A stretch of 64,000 nucleotides of DNA, taken from positions 3,441-67,440 of the forward strand of contig DASXUL010000126.1 in NCBI GenBank assembly GCA_036504855.1, in the 5' to 3' direction. This document shows positions 24,294 to 32,349 of the stretch, piece after piece. Source of the DNA: DASXUL01 sp036504855. Its GTDB lineage: Bacteria; Armatimonadota; DTGP01; JAKQQT01. The translations under genes and the position numbers were made by a program. Every line of letters starts with the position of its first letter. Positions within the stretch are counted from its first letter, which is position 1. The notes below the pieces were generated by a model that was given only the letters and a program-made list of their open reading frames with translations, was not told the origin of the DNA and ran no database searches.

Positions 24294-25604
24294 ATGCCAA
24301 CCTTTGCATATGTCGCCCGGGATGCCAGCGGACAGCCCGTGAACGGCAACGTGGACGGAGACAACGAGGCCGGGGCGCGCGATCGCCTGCGCGAGCAGGG
24401 AATGTTCGTTCAGAGCGTACGGCCGCTGAAGGGCAGCAAATCATCGGCCGTCGCGAAGAAGAACCAACTGGCCAACGTCGCCCAGGCACCCAAAAAGGAG
24501 AAGATGGGCTTCGCGTTCGGCGGGGGCGTGAAGCTCCCCGAGCTGTCCGTCTTCTGCCGGCAGTTCTCCACCATGATCGACGCCGGCGTTTCGCTGGTGC
24601 GCTGCCTCTCGGTTCTGCAGGAGCAGGCGACCAACCAACGGTTGAAGCGCATCCTGTCGGACATCCAGGTGGAGGTGGAGTCGGGCAATACGCTGTCCCG
24701 TGCGATGACGAAGTACCCCCGCGTTTTCAGCCCGCTGTTCATCGGCCTCATCAAGGCCGGCGAAGTGGGCGGCGTCATCGAGGAGTCTCTGCAGCGCCTG
24801 TCGGACTTCCTGGAGAAGGACATGGAGCTTCGCCGCAAGGTGAAGTCCGCCATGATGTACCCGACCATCGTCGTCTTCGCCGCCATCACCATCGTGCTGG
24901 TGTTGTGTACGGTCGTTCTTCCGAAGCTGTTCCAGACCTTTACCGACCTCGGCATGACAGCGGCCGACATGCCCGGTCCCACCGTATTCCTGATGGGCCT
25001 CACGGCGTTCCTGACCAAGGGTTGGCCGCTGAGACAGGTCGTTTTCGTGGTGGTCATCGTGGTGCTCTACGTTGCGTTCAAGCAGTTCCAGCGCACCAAG
25101 AGCGGACGCCGCATCTGGGACCGCTTCAAATTGAAGGCGCCCGTGTTCGGTAAGCTGAACCACAAAATCGCCCTCTCGCGATTCGCCCGAACGCTTTCCA
25201 CGCTCATGGTCTCCGGCGTCCCCATTCTCCAGGCGATGGAGACCGTGGCCGGCACGGTGGACAACGACATCATCGGCGAGGCCATCCTGAACGCCCGCAC
25301 CAGTATCCGCGAGGGCGACCGCATCGGCGATCCGCTGCAGCGCTCCGGTCAGTTCCCTCCGATGGTGGTGCAGATGATCTCCATCGGCGAGGAGTCCGGC
25401 GCCCTGGACTCGATGCTCACGAAGATCGCCGAATTCTACGAGGATGAGGTGGACGCCGCGCTGGCCAGCCTCACCTCCGCCATCGAACCGTTGCTGATCG
25501 TGTTCCTCGGCGCCATCGTCGGCTTCATCGTGATCTCGGTCATGATGCCGATGGCCGGCCTCATCTCGAAGATGTCCGGCGGCGGCGGCGACGACGAAAA
25601 GTAA
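24294..25604 (+). CDS. pilC: Type IV pilus inner-membrane platform protein PilC (GspF family)
   Basis: A 436-residue platform protein on which PilT/PilB act. The N-terminal strand FAYVARDASGQPVNG is the standard PilC opening. Two GspF domains follow (about 80-205 and 285-405), each with FCRQFSTMIDAGVSLVRCL- or FARTLSTLMVSGVPILQAM-type starts, with three TM helices in all. The last motif, EPLLIVFLGAIVGFIVISVMMPM, is diagnostic. The start ATG follows AGGAGAAG. A 56-bp gap separates it from pilT. Confidence 0.95.
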   Translation: MPTFAYVARDASGQPVNGNVDGDNEAGARDRLREQGMFVQSVRPLKGSKSSAVAKKNQLANVAQAPKKEKMGFAFGGGVKLPELSVFCRQFSTMIDAGVSLVRCLSVLQEQATNQRLKRILSDIQVEVESGNTLSRAMTKYPRVFSPLFIGLIKAGEVGGVIEESLQRLSDFLEKDMELRRKVKSAMMYPTIVVFAAITIVLVLCTVVLPKLFQTFTDLGMTAADMPGPTVFLMGLTAFLTKGWPLRQVVFVVVIVVLYVAFKQFQRTKSGRRIWDRFKLKAPVFGKLNHKIALSRFARTLSTLMVSGVPILQAMETVAGTVDNDIIGEAILNARTSIREGDRIGDPLQRSGQFPPMVVQMISIGEESGALDSMLTKIAEFYEDEVDAALASLTSAIEPLLIVFLGAIVGFIVISVMMPMAGLISKMSGGGGDDEK

Positions 25605-25622
25605 GCCCGAGTGTTGGAGGAG

Positions 25623-25690
25623 GAGTGATGGGAGGCGGAATCGGGGCCGGGCGGTCCCGGCGCCGCGCCCATCACTCTTCACTCCTTTTT
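25623..25690 (+). terminator. Hairpin with delayed T run between pilC and pilD
   Basis: Bases 25623-25632 pair perfectly with 25668-25677 (10 bp), enclosing a GC-rich inner stem. T5 follows at 25686-25690. It could act as a terminator or attenuator, limiting pilD expression from the pilTC transcript. Confidence 0.5.
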
Positions 25691-25700
25691 GCGTGACTCT

Positions 25701-26609
25701 ATGACAACCTGGTTCGATATCCTGCCCATTTGGTTCGTGCTCCCGGCGGCCTTTGTCTTCGGGACCGTGGTGGGCAGTTTTGTCAACGTCCTCATCTACC
25801 GCATCCCGGAAGACATCTCGGTGGTAACTCCGCCGTCCATGTGCCCGAAGTGCAAGCACCGGCTGCGGGCTCCGGACCTTGTTCCGTTGTTTTCCTTCCT
25901 GGCGGCCGGCCGCAAGTGCCGCTACTGCGGCGAGCCGGTGAGTTGGCGGTACTTCAGCATTGAACTGCTGACCGGCCTCGTCTTCATGCTGACGGTGTGG
26001 CAGTTTGGCTTCGGCGCCAATGGAATGCTGTTGTGCCTCCTTTTGGCCTCCTTCATCGGCTCCTTTATCATCGATCTGGGCCACTTCATTATCCCGGATG
26101 AACTAAACTACTTCGGGGTGTGCGTGGGCCTGCTGCGCGCAGCGGCAGGCGGGCACTCCGCGATGGACAACCCGTGGGGGCTTCCGGCGTTCGGCTTGCC
26201 GCCCAGCCTGGGCGCTTCGGCCATCGGCGCCGTTGGCCTGGCGGGCTTGCTGTTCCTCCTTTCCAAGGGCGGCACGCTTCTGTTCCGCAAGCAGGTTGCC
26301 GAGCAGCAGAAGCAGTGGGATGAGCAGGGCCTCCTGGACGAAGGCGAAGAGCTGGAGGCCATGGGCCTTGGCGACGTGAAGCTCGCCGCCGCCATGGGCG
26401 CCAATCTGGGCCTGGTGGGCGGTCTCGTGGGGCTTTTCGTGGGCGTCACCCTGGGCGCCGTGGTGGGCATCTTGCTGAAGCTGAGCAAGCGCCTCCGGGG
26501 TCACGCGATCCCATTTGGTCCGTATCTGATCCTGGGGACCCTGGCCGCCCTGTTCTGGGGCCCGGCGTTCGTCACCTGGTATCTGAGCCGGATGATGGGA
26601 GCGGGCTAG
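25701..26609 (+). CDS. pilD: Prepilin peptidase / N-methyltransferase PilD
   Basis: A 302-residue inner-membrane aspartic protease that cleaves prepilin leaders after Gly and methylates the new N terminus. GTVVGSFVNVLIYRIP begins the protein. Two CxxC pairs (CPKCKHRL and CRYCGEPV) form the zinc-binding cytosolic domain typical of bifunctional enzymes. The catalytic Asp residues are in IDLGHFIIPDELN and the GLGDVK motif. Between them is a 60-residue-plus stretch with a charged Glu-rich loop (QQKQWDEQGLLDEGEELEA). ATG 25701 is preferred over TTG 25689, though neither has a clear ribosome site. Its substrates are the prepilins encoded here. Confidence 0.95.
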   Translation: MTTWFDILPIWFVLPAAFVFGTVVGSFVNVLIYRIPEDISVVTPPSMCPKCKHRLRAPDLVPLFSFLAAGRKCRYCGEPVSWRYFSIELLTGLVFMLTVWQFGFGANGMLLCLLLASFIGSFIIDLGHFIIPDELNYFGVCVGLLRAAAGGHSAMDNPWGLPAFGLPPSLGASAIGAVGLAGLLFLLSKGGTLLFRKQVAEQQKQWDEQGLLDEGEELEAMGLGDVKLAAAMGANLGLVGGLVGLFVGVTLGAVVGILLKLSKRLRGHAIPFGPYLILGTLAALFWGPAFVTWYLSRMMGAG

Positions 26610-26771
26610 AAGGCCCTGAGCGATTCGTCGTTTGCGGCCAGCGGCGCTGGTTTTCGTTCGGCGCAAATCGTGGGGAACCGGCGGGTGCGCCCGCCCAACG
26701 TGGAACAATCCGTATGCTGGAACGGTCCACAATGAAGAGTGAGAGATGACGTGCGGGCGAGGTTACAAAGC

Positions 26772-27605
26772 ATGAGGTCAATTCAGAGGCGCGGATTCAG
26801 CCTGATGGAGCTGCTGGTCGTAATAGCGATCATTGCGGTGCTGATGGGGCTGGTGTTCCCGATCGCCTCCTCCACGCGCGAGCGCGGGAACCAGACGGCC
26901 TGCTTCAGCAACCTGCAGAGCATCGGGCAGGCCCTGAAGCTCTACCGCCTCGATGAGCGCGAGTACCCGCCGGCCCTTTACGGCTGGCTGGAGAATGGCG
27001 CCGCCGAGCCGACCACTTTTCTCTACCCGCAGTACTGCCGCAGTCGCCGGGAGTTCAAGTGCCCCAACAATCCGAACCGGTCTGACGAGACGCGCCTGAC
27101 CGAAGCCTTCACCGGAACGACTCTGCCCGGCGGCGCTGTGCCGATGAAGAAGGTGGCGAAGTCCGGCGGCGGCTACGATGTTAAGCCGATCTGGTACCCA
27201 GACGCATCCAGATCGATCCAGTACTACGCTTTCGACTCCTATGACGGTGGCGTGCTGCTTCCCCGCGCCGTCCGCCAGGTGTACCCCATCTTCGCCGGCG
27301 GCGTGCCGCCGGTCACCGGCGCCTACGAGCAGCACTACCGGCGCGATTGGGCGAGCCTCTACCCATCCACACCGGATCAGGGCGACCGCGAGCTTTTGAA
27401 TCGTAACCCGGAAGACAGCACGTACGTTACCGCCTGCACCTACCACCGCAACTACCGCGGAACGGAACTGGCGAAGGGCGCCAACAGCCTTGACATGGTG
27501 CTGTTCCTCGACGGGCACACCGAGAAGCGTCCCAGCGACGAGATGATCATCAGCAGCGGCCAGTACGACTGGACCGCATCGCCCAAGTACCTCATCGGCC
27601 AATGA
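26772..27605 (+). CDS. Prepilin-like protein 1 of tandem pair (H-X9-DG/DUF1559-like)
   Basis: A 277-residue prepilin with short basic leader MRSIQRRG and then FSLMELLVVIAIIAVLMGLVFPI (Glu +5). A conserved helix and loop follow (CFSNLQSIGQALKLYRLDEREYPPAL), then a C-terminal VTACTYHRNYRG...VLFLDGHTEK. The DGH end recalls the H-X9-DG group. The two Cys in REFKCPNN and TACTYH are conserved in the next gene. It probably forms part of the pilus or its initiation complex (FimU/GspH position). The stop overlaps the next start by 4 bp (ATGA), indicating coupled translation with its paralogue. Confidence 0.88.
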   Translation: MRSIQRRGFSLMELLVVIAIIAVLMGLVFPIASSTRERGNQTACFSNLQSIGQALKLYRLDEREYPPALYGWLENGAAEPTTFLYPQYCRSRREFKCPNNPNRSDETRLTEAFTGTTLPGGAVPMKKVAKSGGGYDVKPIWYPDASRSIQYYAFDSYDGGVLLPRAVRQVYPIFAGGVPPVTGAYEQHYRRDWASLYPSTPDQGDRELLNRNPEDSTYVTACTYHRNYRGTELAKGANSLDMVLFLDGHTEKRPSDEMIISSGQYDWTASPKYLIGQ

Positions 27606-28504
27606 ACAGCAAGACCCTCCAATTCGGACAGGGCGCCCGGCGCGCCGGCGGCTTCAGCCTCATCGAGCTGCTGACGGTGATCGCCATCATCGCCGTGCTG
27701 ATGGGGCTATTGTTCCCCGTGATGGTGGCCCAGCGCAAGAAGGCCCAGCGGAACTCGTGCGCATCCAACCTGGCGGAGATCGCCGGGGGGCTGCGGATGT
27801 ATCACCTGGATAACGGCGACTACCCGCCGGCGCTCCTTGGCTTCTTGCACAAGCATGACGAGGGGACCAAGGGCGACGTTGTGAACGGGCTCTGGCCCCA
27901 CTACGTGAAGAGCCCCACCAGCTTCCTCTGCCCCGTGAACCCGCTGACGCGCGGCATAGATCCCCTGGAGTCGGTTCGGCTGGTGAGCCCGGACGGTTCC
28001 TTGGGTACACACTTCGGCCCCATCGGCCAGGCGCCGGAAATGCGCGTTGGCGCGTGGGTGCAGGGCGGCAGCAACGCTAAGCTCTACCCTTCCGGCATCG
28101 CCTTCCCGCTTGGTGACAGCTACGACGCCTCCATCCTGCCGAACGCGGCCAGCGGAACCTGGGAGCGACACTATTCGCGTCAGTGGATCGCCAAGGCGGA
28201 CCTGACGGACGACAAGCAGGTGGGCGATGCGCTGGCGAACGTGATGGGCAAGACTTCCGTCGAACAGGCCCGCAACTACGCGCGCCAACTGATCTTCCGC
28301 CGGCCCGACGATTCAACCATCGTCACCGTCTGTACCTACCACCGCGACTACCCGCGGACCTGGGCCATGCATGGCCTGCTTCCGCCGGAGAGCACGGACG
28401 TGGTCCTCTTCCTGGACGGACACGTGGAAATGCGTCGAAGCCAGGAACTGAACGTCTACGCGCCCAACGGCGAGTGGGCGGGCTGGCAGGCGGCGGCGCA
28501 ATAA
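27602..28504 (+). CDS. Prepilin-like protein 2 of tandem pair (H-X9-DG/DUF1559-like)
   Basis: A 300-residue paralogue of the preceding protein. The leader ends in GG before FSLIELLTVIAIIAVLMGLLFPV. NSCASNLAEIAGGLRMYHLDNGDYPPALLGFL and VTVCTYHRDY...DVVLFLDGHVEMRRSQEL run parallel to gene 1. Differences in the middle region suggest different surface loops. Translation is coupled to gene 1 by the 4-bp overlap. Presumed to sit in the same sub-complex, possibly as a heterodimer with gene 1 (inference). Confidence 0.88.
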   Translation: MNSKTLQFGQGARRAGGFSLIELLTVIAIIAVLMGLLFPVMVAQRKKAQRNSCASNLAEIAGGLRMYHLDNGDYPPALLGFLHKHDEGTKGDVVNGLWPHYVKSPTSFLCPVNPLTRGIDPLESVRLVSPDGSLGTHFGPIGQAPEMRVGAWVQGGSNAKLYPSGIAFPLGDSYDASILPNAASGTWERHYSRQWIAKADLTDDKQVGDALANVMGKTSVEQARNYARQLIFRRPDDSTIVTVCTYHRDYPRTWAMHGLLPPESTDVVLFLDGHVEMRRSQELNVYAPNGEWAGWQAAAQ

Positions 28505-28543
28505 CCCGTTTCCCGGCGCCGCCGGGACGGCCGTGATAGACCT

Positions 28544-30481
28544 ATGGCAACCGAGAAACGAACACAGCGGGGCATGTCCCTGATCGAACTGCTGGTGGTG
28601 ATGGTGATCCTTGTGATCGGCATCTTCTCCATCACGCGCATCTTTCCGCAGGGCTTCCGGTTCCTCACCCATGCGCGCAACGTGACCCTGGCCGGCCGCC
28701 TGGCCCAGGCCGAGGTGGAGCGCTGGAAGGCGTATGAGGCCAACGTGCCGGACGGCATCGAGGCGGCGGACGCCACGACGGGCTTGGTGGTAACGGACTA
28801 CAACCCGAACGACATGTCGAACGCGGCCATAATACCGGCCGGGGGCGACCCGTGGGACTGGTCCAACGTGAATCGCGTTCGCCTGATCCGGGGCGAGACC
28901 ACCCGTATCCCCACCGCCACCATGCTCCCGTATGGCGCCGGCAAGGCTTACGCCTTCAGCATGTACAACCTGAAGTTTGCCCCGGTGGTGTTCCTCAAGG
29001 CCGATGACCCGGGCGCCCGCCCGCTGCCGCCTGGCTATGAATGGCCGGACCAGTATGTTCTCATCTATGGCGATCCGCTTCCTCGCACCGACATCTCCGG
29101 CCTCTCCGGCACGGATCTCGAGGCGGAGATGGAGAACATCCTCAACCAGCGCGGGCTGTACGGCATCGACTACACCAAGGCACAGGTCTACTTCAGGCCG
29201 CTTCGCTGGACGCAGAAGTACAAGGTCGATTTCGCGTGGTGGGACGGAAACGTCCTCCGCAGCCAGACGCAGGTGCTCACCGTCAAAGACAGCGATAGCG
29301 CCGATCCGGTGATGTATCAGCTTCAAGGCACAGCGGCAGACGGCAAGACGGTCTCCGCCGCCAACGTCGAGCCGTACTCCGACCGCGTGGCGCGGAAGTT
29401 CGATTGGGTGTTTCCCGGCGATGGGACCGCCCCGCCGTCGTTCGACCAGCGGAATCCGTACCAGTTCACGCTGATGAACCAGTTCAACGCGCTCAGTTTC
29501 GCTCCCACTATCGGGTTTAACCCCATTGGCGAAGGTCGAAACGTGCGCACCAACGTGGGCGTTCGCCCTCTGACGGCGCACATCGACTATCAGGTGGTGG
29601 ACTGGCACATTATCCGCGAAGAGCGCACCGTGCCGAATCCGGCCGTCAGCGATCCGCGCGGATACGCGATTCACCTCACCCTCCCGAGCCTCAAGGTGGC
29701 GCAGCGACGCTATCCGGATCTGACCGGCGTGAATAACCCCGTGGGGAAGCCCAACATGGCCGTGTATACGGGCGTCACCGGCGGCGTGCCGGGTTACAGC
29801 CTCGTGGCGCTGGACATGACGGACAACACGCTGTTGCTGGACAATTCGGGCCCAACGGGCCTTCAGGTGGACTACACGAATGGCATCGTGCGCGTGCCAG
29901 CCGGCGTAACGAAGTACACACCGTTTTCCGGGACGCTGACGGGTCAGGACATCCGCGGGCACGACTTGCGCTTCTTCTACCAGGCCTCGGGCGATTGGGC
30001 CGTGCAGGTGTCGAAGGCCTGGAGCAACTACCAGGCGGCGAAAACTGGCATCGATTTCAATAACCTTCAGTACAACACGTTCGACGCGGAGATCCTGAAG
30101 CCCGGCCAGGCCAGCGCGCGCCAGCCTGTTACAGCGCCGAACGACCAGTATATGGCGGTGCTCACATTCCCGCGCAGCAACTCCGGGCTCTCCGTGGCCG
30201 TTTCGTTTGTCTGGAACGACGTGAATAACGTTCCGCACACCGTAACCGGCCGGCAATACCAGCTTCCGGAGTTCAGCAACAGCGCGTTCCCCTACCTGGC
30301 GATCCCGTTCTCGGCCGCCACCGGCCCCAATCAGTTCGCCGAACCCGCGGCGGGCGACGAGTGGAAGAACCCGAACTTCACCTTCGTCCAGGGGGCCAGC
30401 CTGAAGGTCCGCACCGTATGGCGCGAAGACCCGCACCGCTGGGAAGTGCGTGACCTGGAAACCTTCCTGACCCGTAAATAG
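28544..30481 (+). CDS. Giant PilV/GspI-like minor pilin
   Basis: A 645-residue prepilin-like protein. Leader MATEKRTQRG is followed by MSLIELLVVMVILVIGIFSI (+1 Met, Glu +5), then ARNVTLAGRLAQAEVERWKA, reminiscent of PilV/GspI helices. Known proteins of this type have about 130-200 residues; here roughly 550 residues of beta-rich sequence follow. There is no recognised domain, but segments such as YKVDFAWWDGNVLRSQTQVL and LRFFYQASGDWAVQVSKAW suggest large beta domains. Position three in a prepilin, prepilin, V, W, X series supports a minor pilin of the tip-initiation complex. The extra domain may be displayed at the pilus tip. Confidence 0.8.
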   Translation: MATEKRTQRGMSLIELLVVMVILVIGIFSITRIFPQGFRFLTHARNVTLAGRLAQAEVERWKAYEANVPDGIEAADATTGLVVTDYNPNDMSNAAIIPAGGDPWDWSNVNRVRLIRGETTRIPTATMLPYGAGKAYAFSMYNLKFAPVVFLKADDPGARPLPPGYEWPDQYVLIYGDPLPRTDISGLSGTDLEAEMENILNQRGLYGIDYTKAQVYFRPLRWTQKYKVDFAWWDGNVLRSQTQVLTVKDSDSADPVMYQLQGTAADGKTVSAANVEPYSDRVARKFDWVFPGDGTAPPSFDQRNPYQFTLMNQFNALSFAPTIGFNPIGEGRNVRTNVGVRPLTAHIDYQVVDWHIIREERTVPNPAVSDPRGYAIHLTLPSLKVAQRRYPDLTGVNNPVGKPNMAVYTGVTGGVPGYSLVALDMTDNTLLLDNSGPTGLQVDYTNGIVRVPAGVTKYTPFSGTLTGQDIRGHDLRFFYQASGDWAVQVSKAWSNYQAAKTGIDFNNLQYNTFDAEILKPGQASARQPVTAPNDQYMAVLTFPRSNSGLSVAVSFVWNDVNNVPHTVTGRQYQLPEFSNSAFPYLAIPFSAATGPNQFAEPAAGDEWKNPNFTFVQGASLKVRTVWREDPHRWEVRDLETFLTRK

Positions 30482-30490
30482 AACGAAGAG

Positions 30491-32260
30491 ATGATGAGTC
30501 CTACCAAGCATATATCCGCGAATCGCGCGCGAGGCTTCTCGCTCATTGAGTTGCTGGTCGTGTTGGCCGTGGCGGCAGTGCTGCTCGGGCTGGTGATCTC
30601 GCCGCTGGCCTCCACGTTCAACTTCACGAACCGGGCCCGTCGCAGCGTGGAGGTGCAGGATGCCGCGCGCTACGCGATGGAAGTGATGAGCCGCGAGATC
30701 GCCGACGCGATGGGCGTTGTAGCCGCCACGGGCGACCAGGAGCCGTTCCTCTACTATCCCAGCGGCACGCCAGGGCAGGGCGATCCGGTAGTGGTCCGCG
30801 GAACGGGCGCCATCAGCTGCTATGACGAGAACGGCATCGAACACGACCTGCCGAACGCCATGGTGGACATCGTGCTGCCGCATGACTCGCTGGGCCTCGA
30901 AAGCTCCGGCTCCATCACCCAGCCGCTCTCGATGCAACACACGACGGCCGACGACGGGACCCAGCACCCCATCGTGGTGCGCTATTTCGTTGGCCTCACG
31001 CACCCGGATTCCGTGACCCAGTATCCGAAGTGGCAGAACAACGTTATCATGCCGCGCCATCGCGGGCAGCAGAATATGTACACGCTCTACCGCGTGGAGT
31101 TCGACCCCTACGACAAGAACATTGGCAACTGGGCGGTGGCTACCAGCGAGACGACGCCGGACGGCAAGGCCGTATGGACGCTGAACCCGAAGTTCTTCTA
31201 CGACACCAGCGCTGACACCAACCGTAGCCCTAGCGGACTGTCGGCCCGTGCCTACTGGCGCAAGAAGGCCGTGGCCATCATGCCCACCGATACGATGGAC
31301 CTGGTGGACTTCACTCGCGACGACACGGCGAAGGTGGACTCCGTTACGGGTTTGCATCCGGTTCTGGAAGCGCACAGCCTTGTTACCTTCAACCCGATGA
31401 TCGTGGCGGCCGACCCGGCCTCCGCGCAAGGCGATTCCCGCGAGCCCTCCACCTACAAGACCGCTTACGGACACTGGACCGGGCTGCAGAACGACGGCAC
31501 CGTGCCGGCGGCCAATTTCACGCCGGGAATCAGCGGCATGCTGCCGCGGATCGCCGTCTACAAGCAGGAGAAGGACCCCGACACGGGCGCCATTTCGCTG
31601 CACCGGCTGTTCGACTCTTCCGAGACTACGACAACCGCCGAGGACCACCCGTCCAAGAAGAACCGCGTCCTCGCCTGGAACAGCCTCAAAGGCACCGTGG
31701 AGTTCAGCCTGCCCGCGCCGGATTACGACTCCGAGAAGGGCCAGGCCGTGAACACGTCCATCTACGACCCGCTGAGCAGCCTGGCGACGCCTCCCGGCGC
31801 CTACATTACGCCCGGCAGCGAGGTGGTGACGGTTTGGGAGGACGACCCGAACGATCCCGGCAACGTCTCCAAATACCGGCCGGTGGTGTATAGCCGCAGC
31901 TCCTCGGCGACAAAGGATATCTACGAAGTGCCCGAGGAGGTCGCCATCGTGAACGGCATGCCGCAGCAGTTGCCGCCGCCGCGCACTTATATCGTCACCA
32001 GCGCCGGGAGGGTCATCATCGGGTACCCGTACCCCAGCGTGAACAACCCGCTTCAGCCGCAGCCGGTGCCGAACGGACACCGCGTGACGATTGCGTACTA
32101 CTATCAGAACAACGACCCCGATGACCTGGTGAAGGTGGACTACCTCACCCGGGAGCTTCTCACGATCAACCTCACGGCGCGCAACTATGATCCGGTGACG
32201 CAGAAGCCGATCACCACCACGCTTTCCAACCGCGTGCGGATTCGGAACACGCAGCGGTGA
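30491..32260 (+). CDS. Giant PilW/GspJ-like minor pilin
   Basis: A 589-residue prepilin-like protein with a leader ending RARG before FSLIELLVVLAVAAVLLGLVI. Next is a typical PilW/GspJ continuation: RRSVEVQDAARYAMEVMSREIADAMGV, with the segment reading ARYAMEVMSREI being characteristic. The normal size is about 200-350 residues. The C-terminal part has beta-rich segments, including PRTYIVTSAGRVIIGYPYPS and GHRVTIAYYYQNNDPDDLVKVDYLTRELL. Two adjacent ATG codons (30491, 30494) can serve as start. It is 9 bp downstream of the PilV-like gene, so co-transcribed. Confidence 0.82.
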   Translation: MMSPTKHISANRARGFSLIELLVVLAVAAVLLGLVISPLASTFNFTNRARRSVEVQDAARYAMEVMSREIADAMGVVAATGDQEPFLYYPSGTPGQGDPVVVRGTGAISCYDENGIEHDLPNAMVDIVLPHDSLGLESSGSITQPLSMQHTTADDGTQHPIVVRYFVGLTHPDSVTQYPKWQNNVIMPRHRGQQNMYTLYRVEFDPYDKNIGNWAVATSETTPDGKAVWTLNPKFFYDTSADTNRSPSGLSARAYWRKKAVAIMPTDTMDLVDFTRDDTAKVDSVTGLHPVLEAHSLVTFNPMIVAADPASAQGDSREPSTYKTAYGHWTGLQNDGTVPAANFTPGISGMLPRIAVYKQEKDPDTGAISLHRLFDSSETTTTAEDHPSKKNRVLAWNSLKGTVEFSLPAPDYDSEKGQAVNTSIYDPLSSLATPPGAYITPGSEVVTVWEDDPNDPGNVSKYRPVVYSRSSSATKDIYEVPEEVAIVNGMPQQLPPPRTYIVTSAGRVIIGYPYPSVNNPLQPQPVPNGHRVTIAYYYQNNDPDDLVKVDYLTRELLTINLTARNYDPVTQKPITTTLSNRVRIRNTQR

Positions 32261-32289
32261 TCCTCGGTCAAATGAAGTAGGATGATGAT

Positions 32290-32332
32290 CCTGCCCCGCT
32301 CGTCCCCGCCCCGGGGATGCCCGCGGGGCAGG
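32290..32332 (+). repeat. GC-rich hairpin between minor-pilin genes
   Basis: CCTGCCCCGC (32290-32299) pairs with GCGGGGCAGG (32323-32332), 17 bp before the start of the PilX-like gene. No T tract follows. One of a series of such hairpins at junctions of this operon. Confidence 0.6.
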
Positions 32333-32349
32333 GGCAGGTTTGCACTCTT

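Noticed and set aside
28313..32080. A 1255-codon open frame on the minus strand antisense to the minor-pilin genes
   Set aside because: It is rich in Arg, His, Val and Gly in the manner of GC-rich shadow frames. It has no recognisable motif and lies exactly antisense to well-supported prepilin genes.
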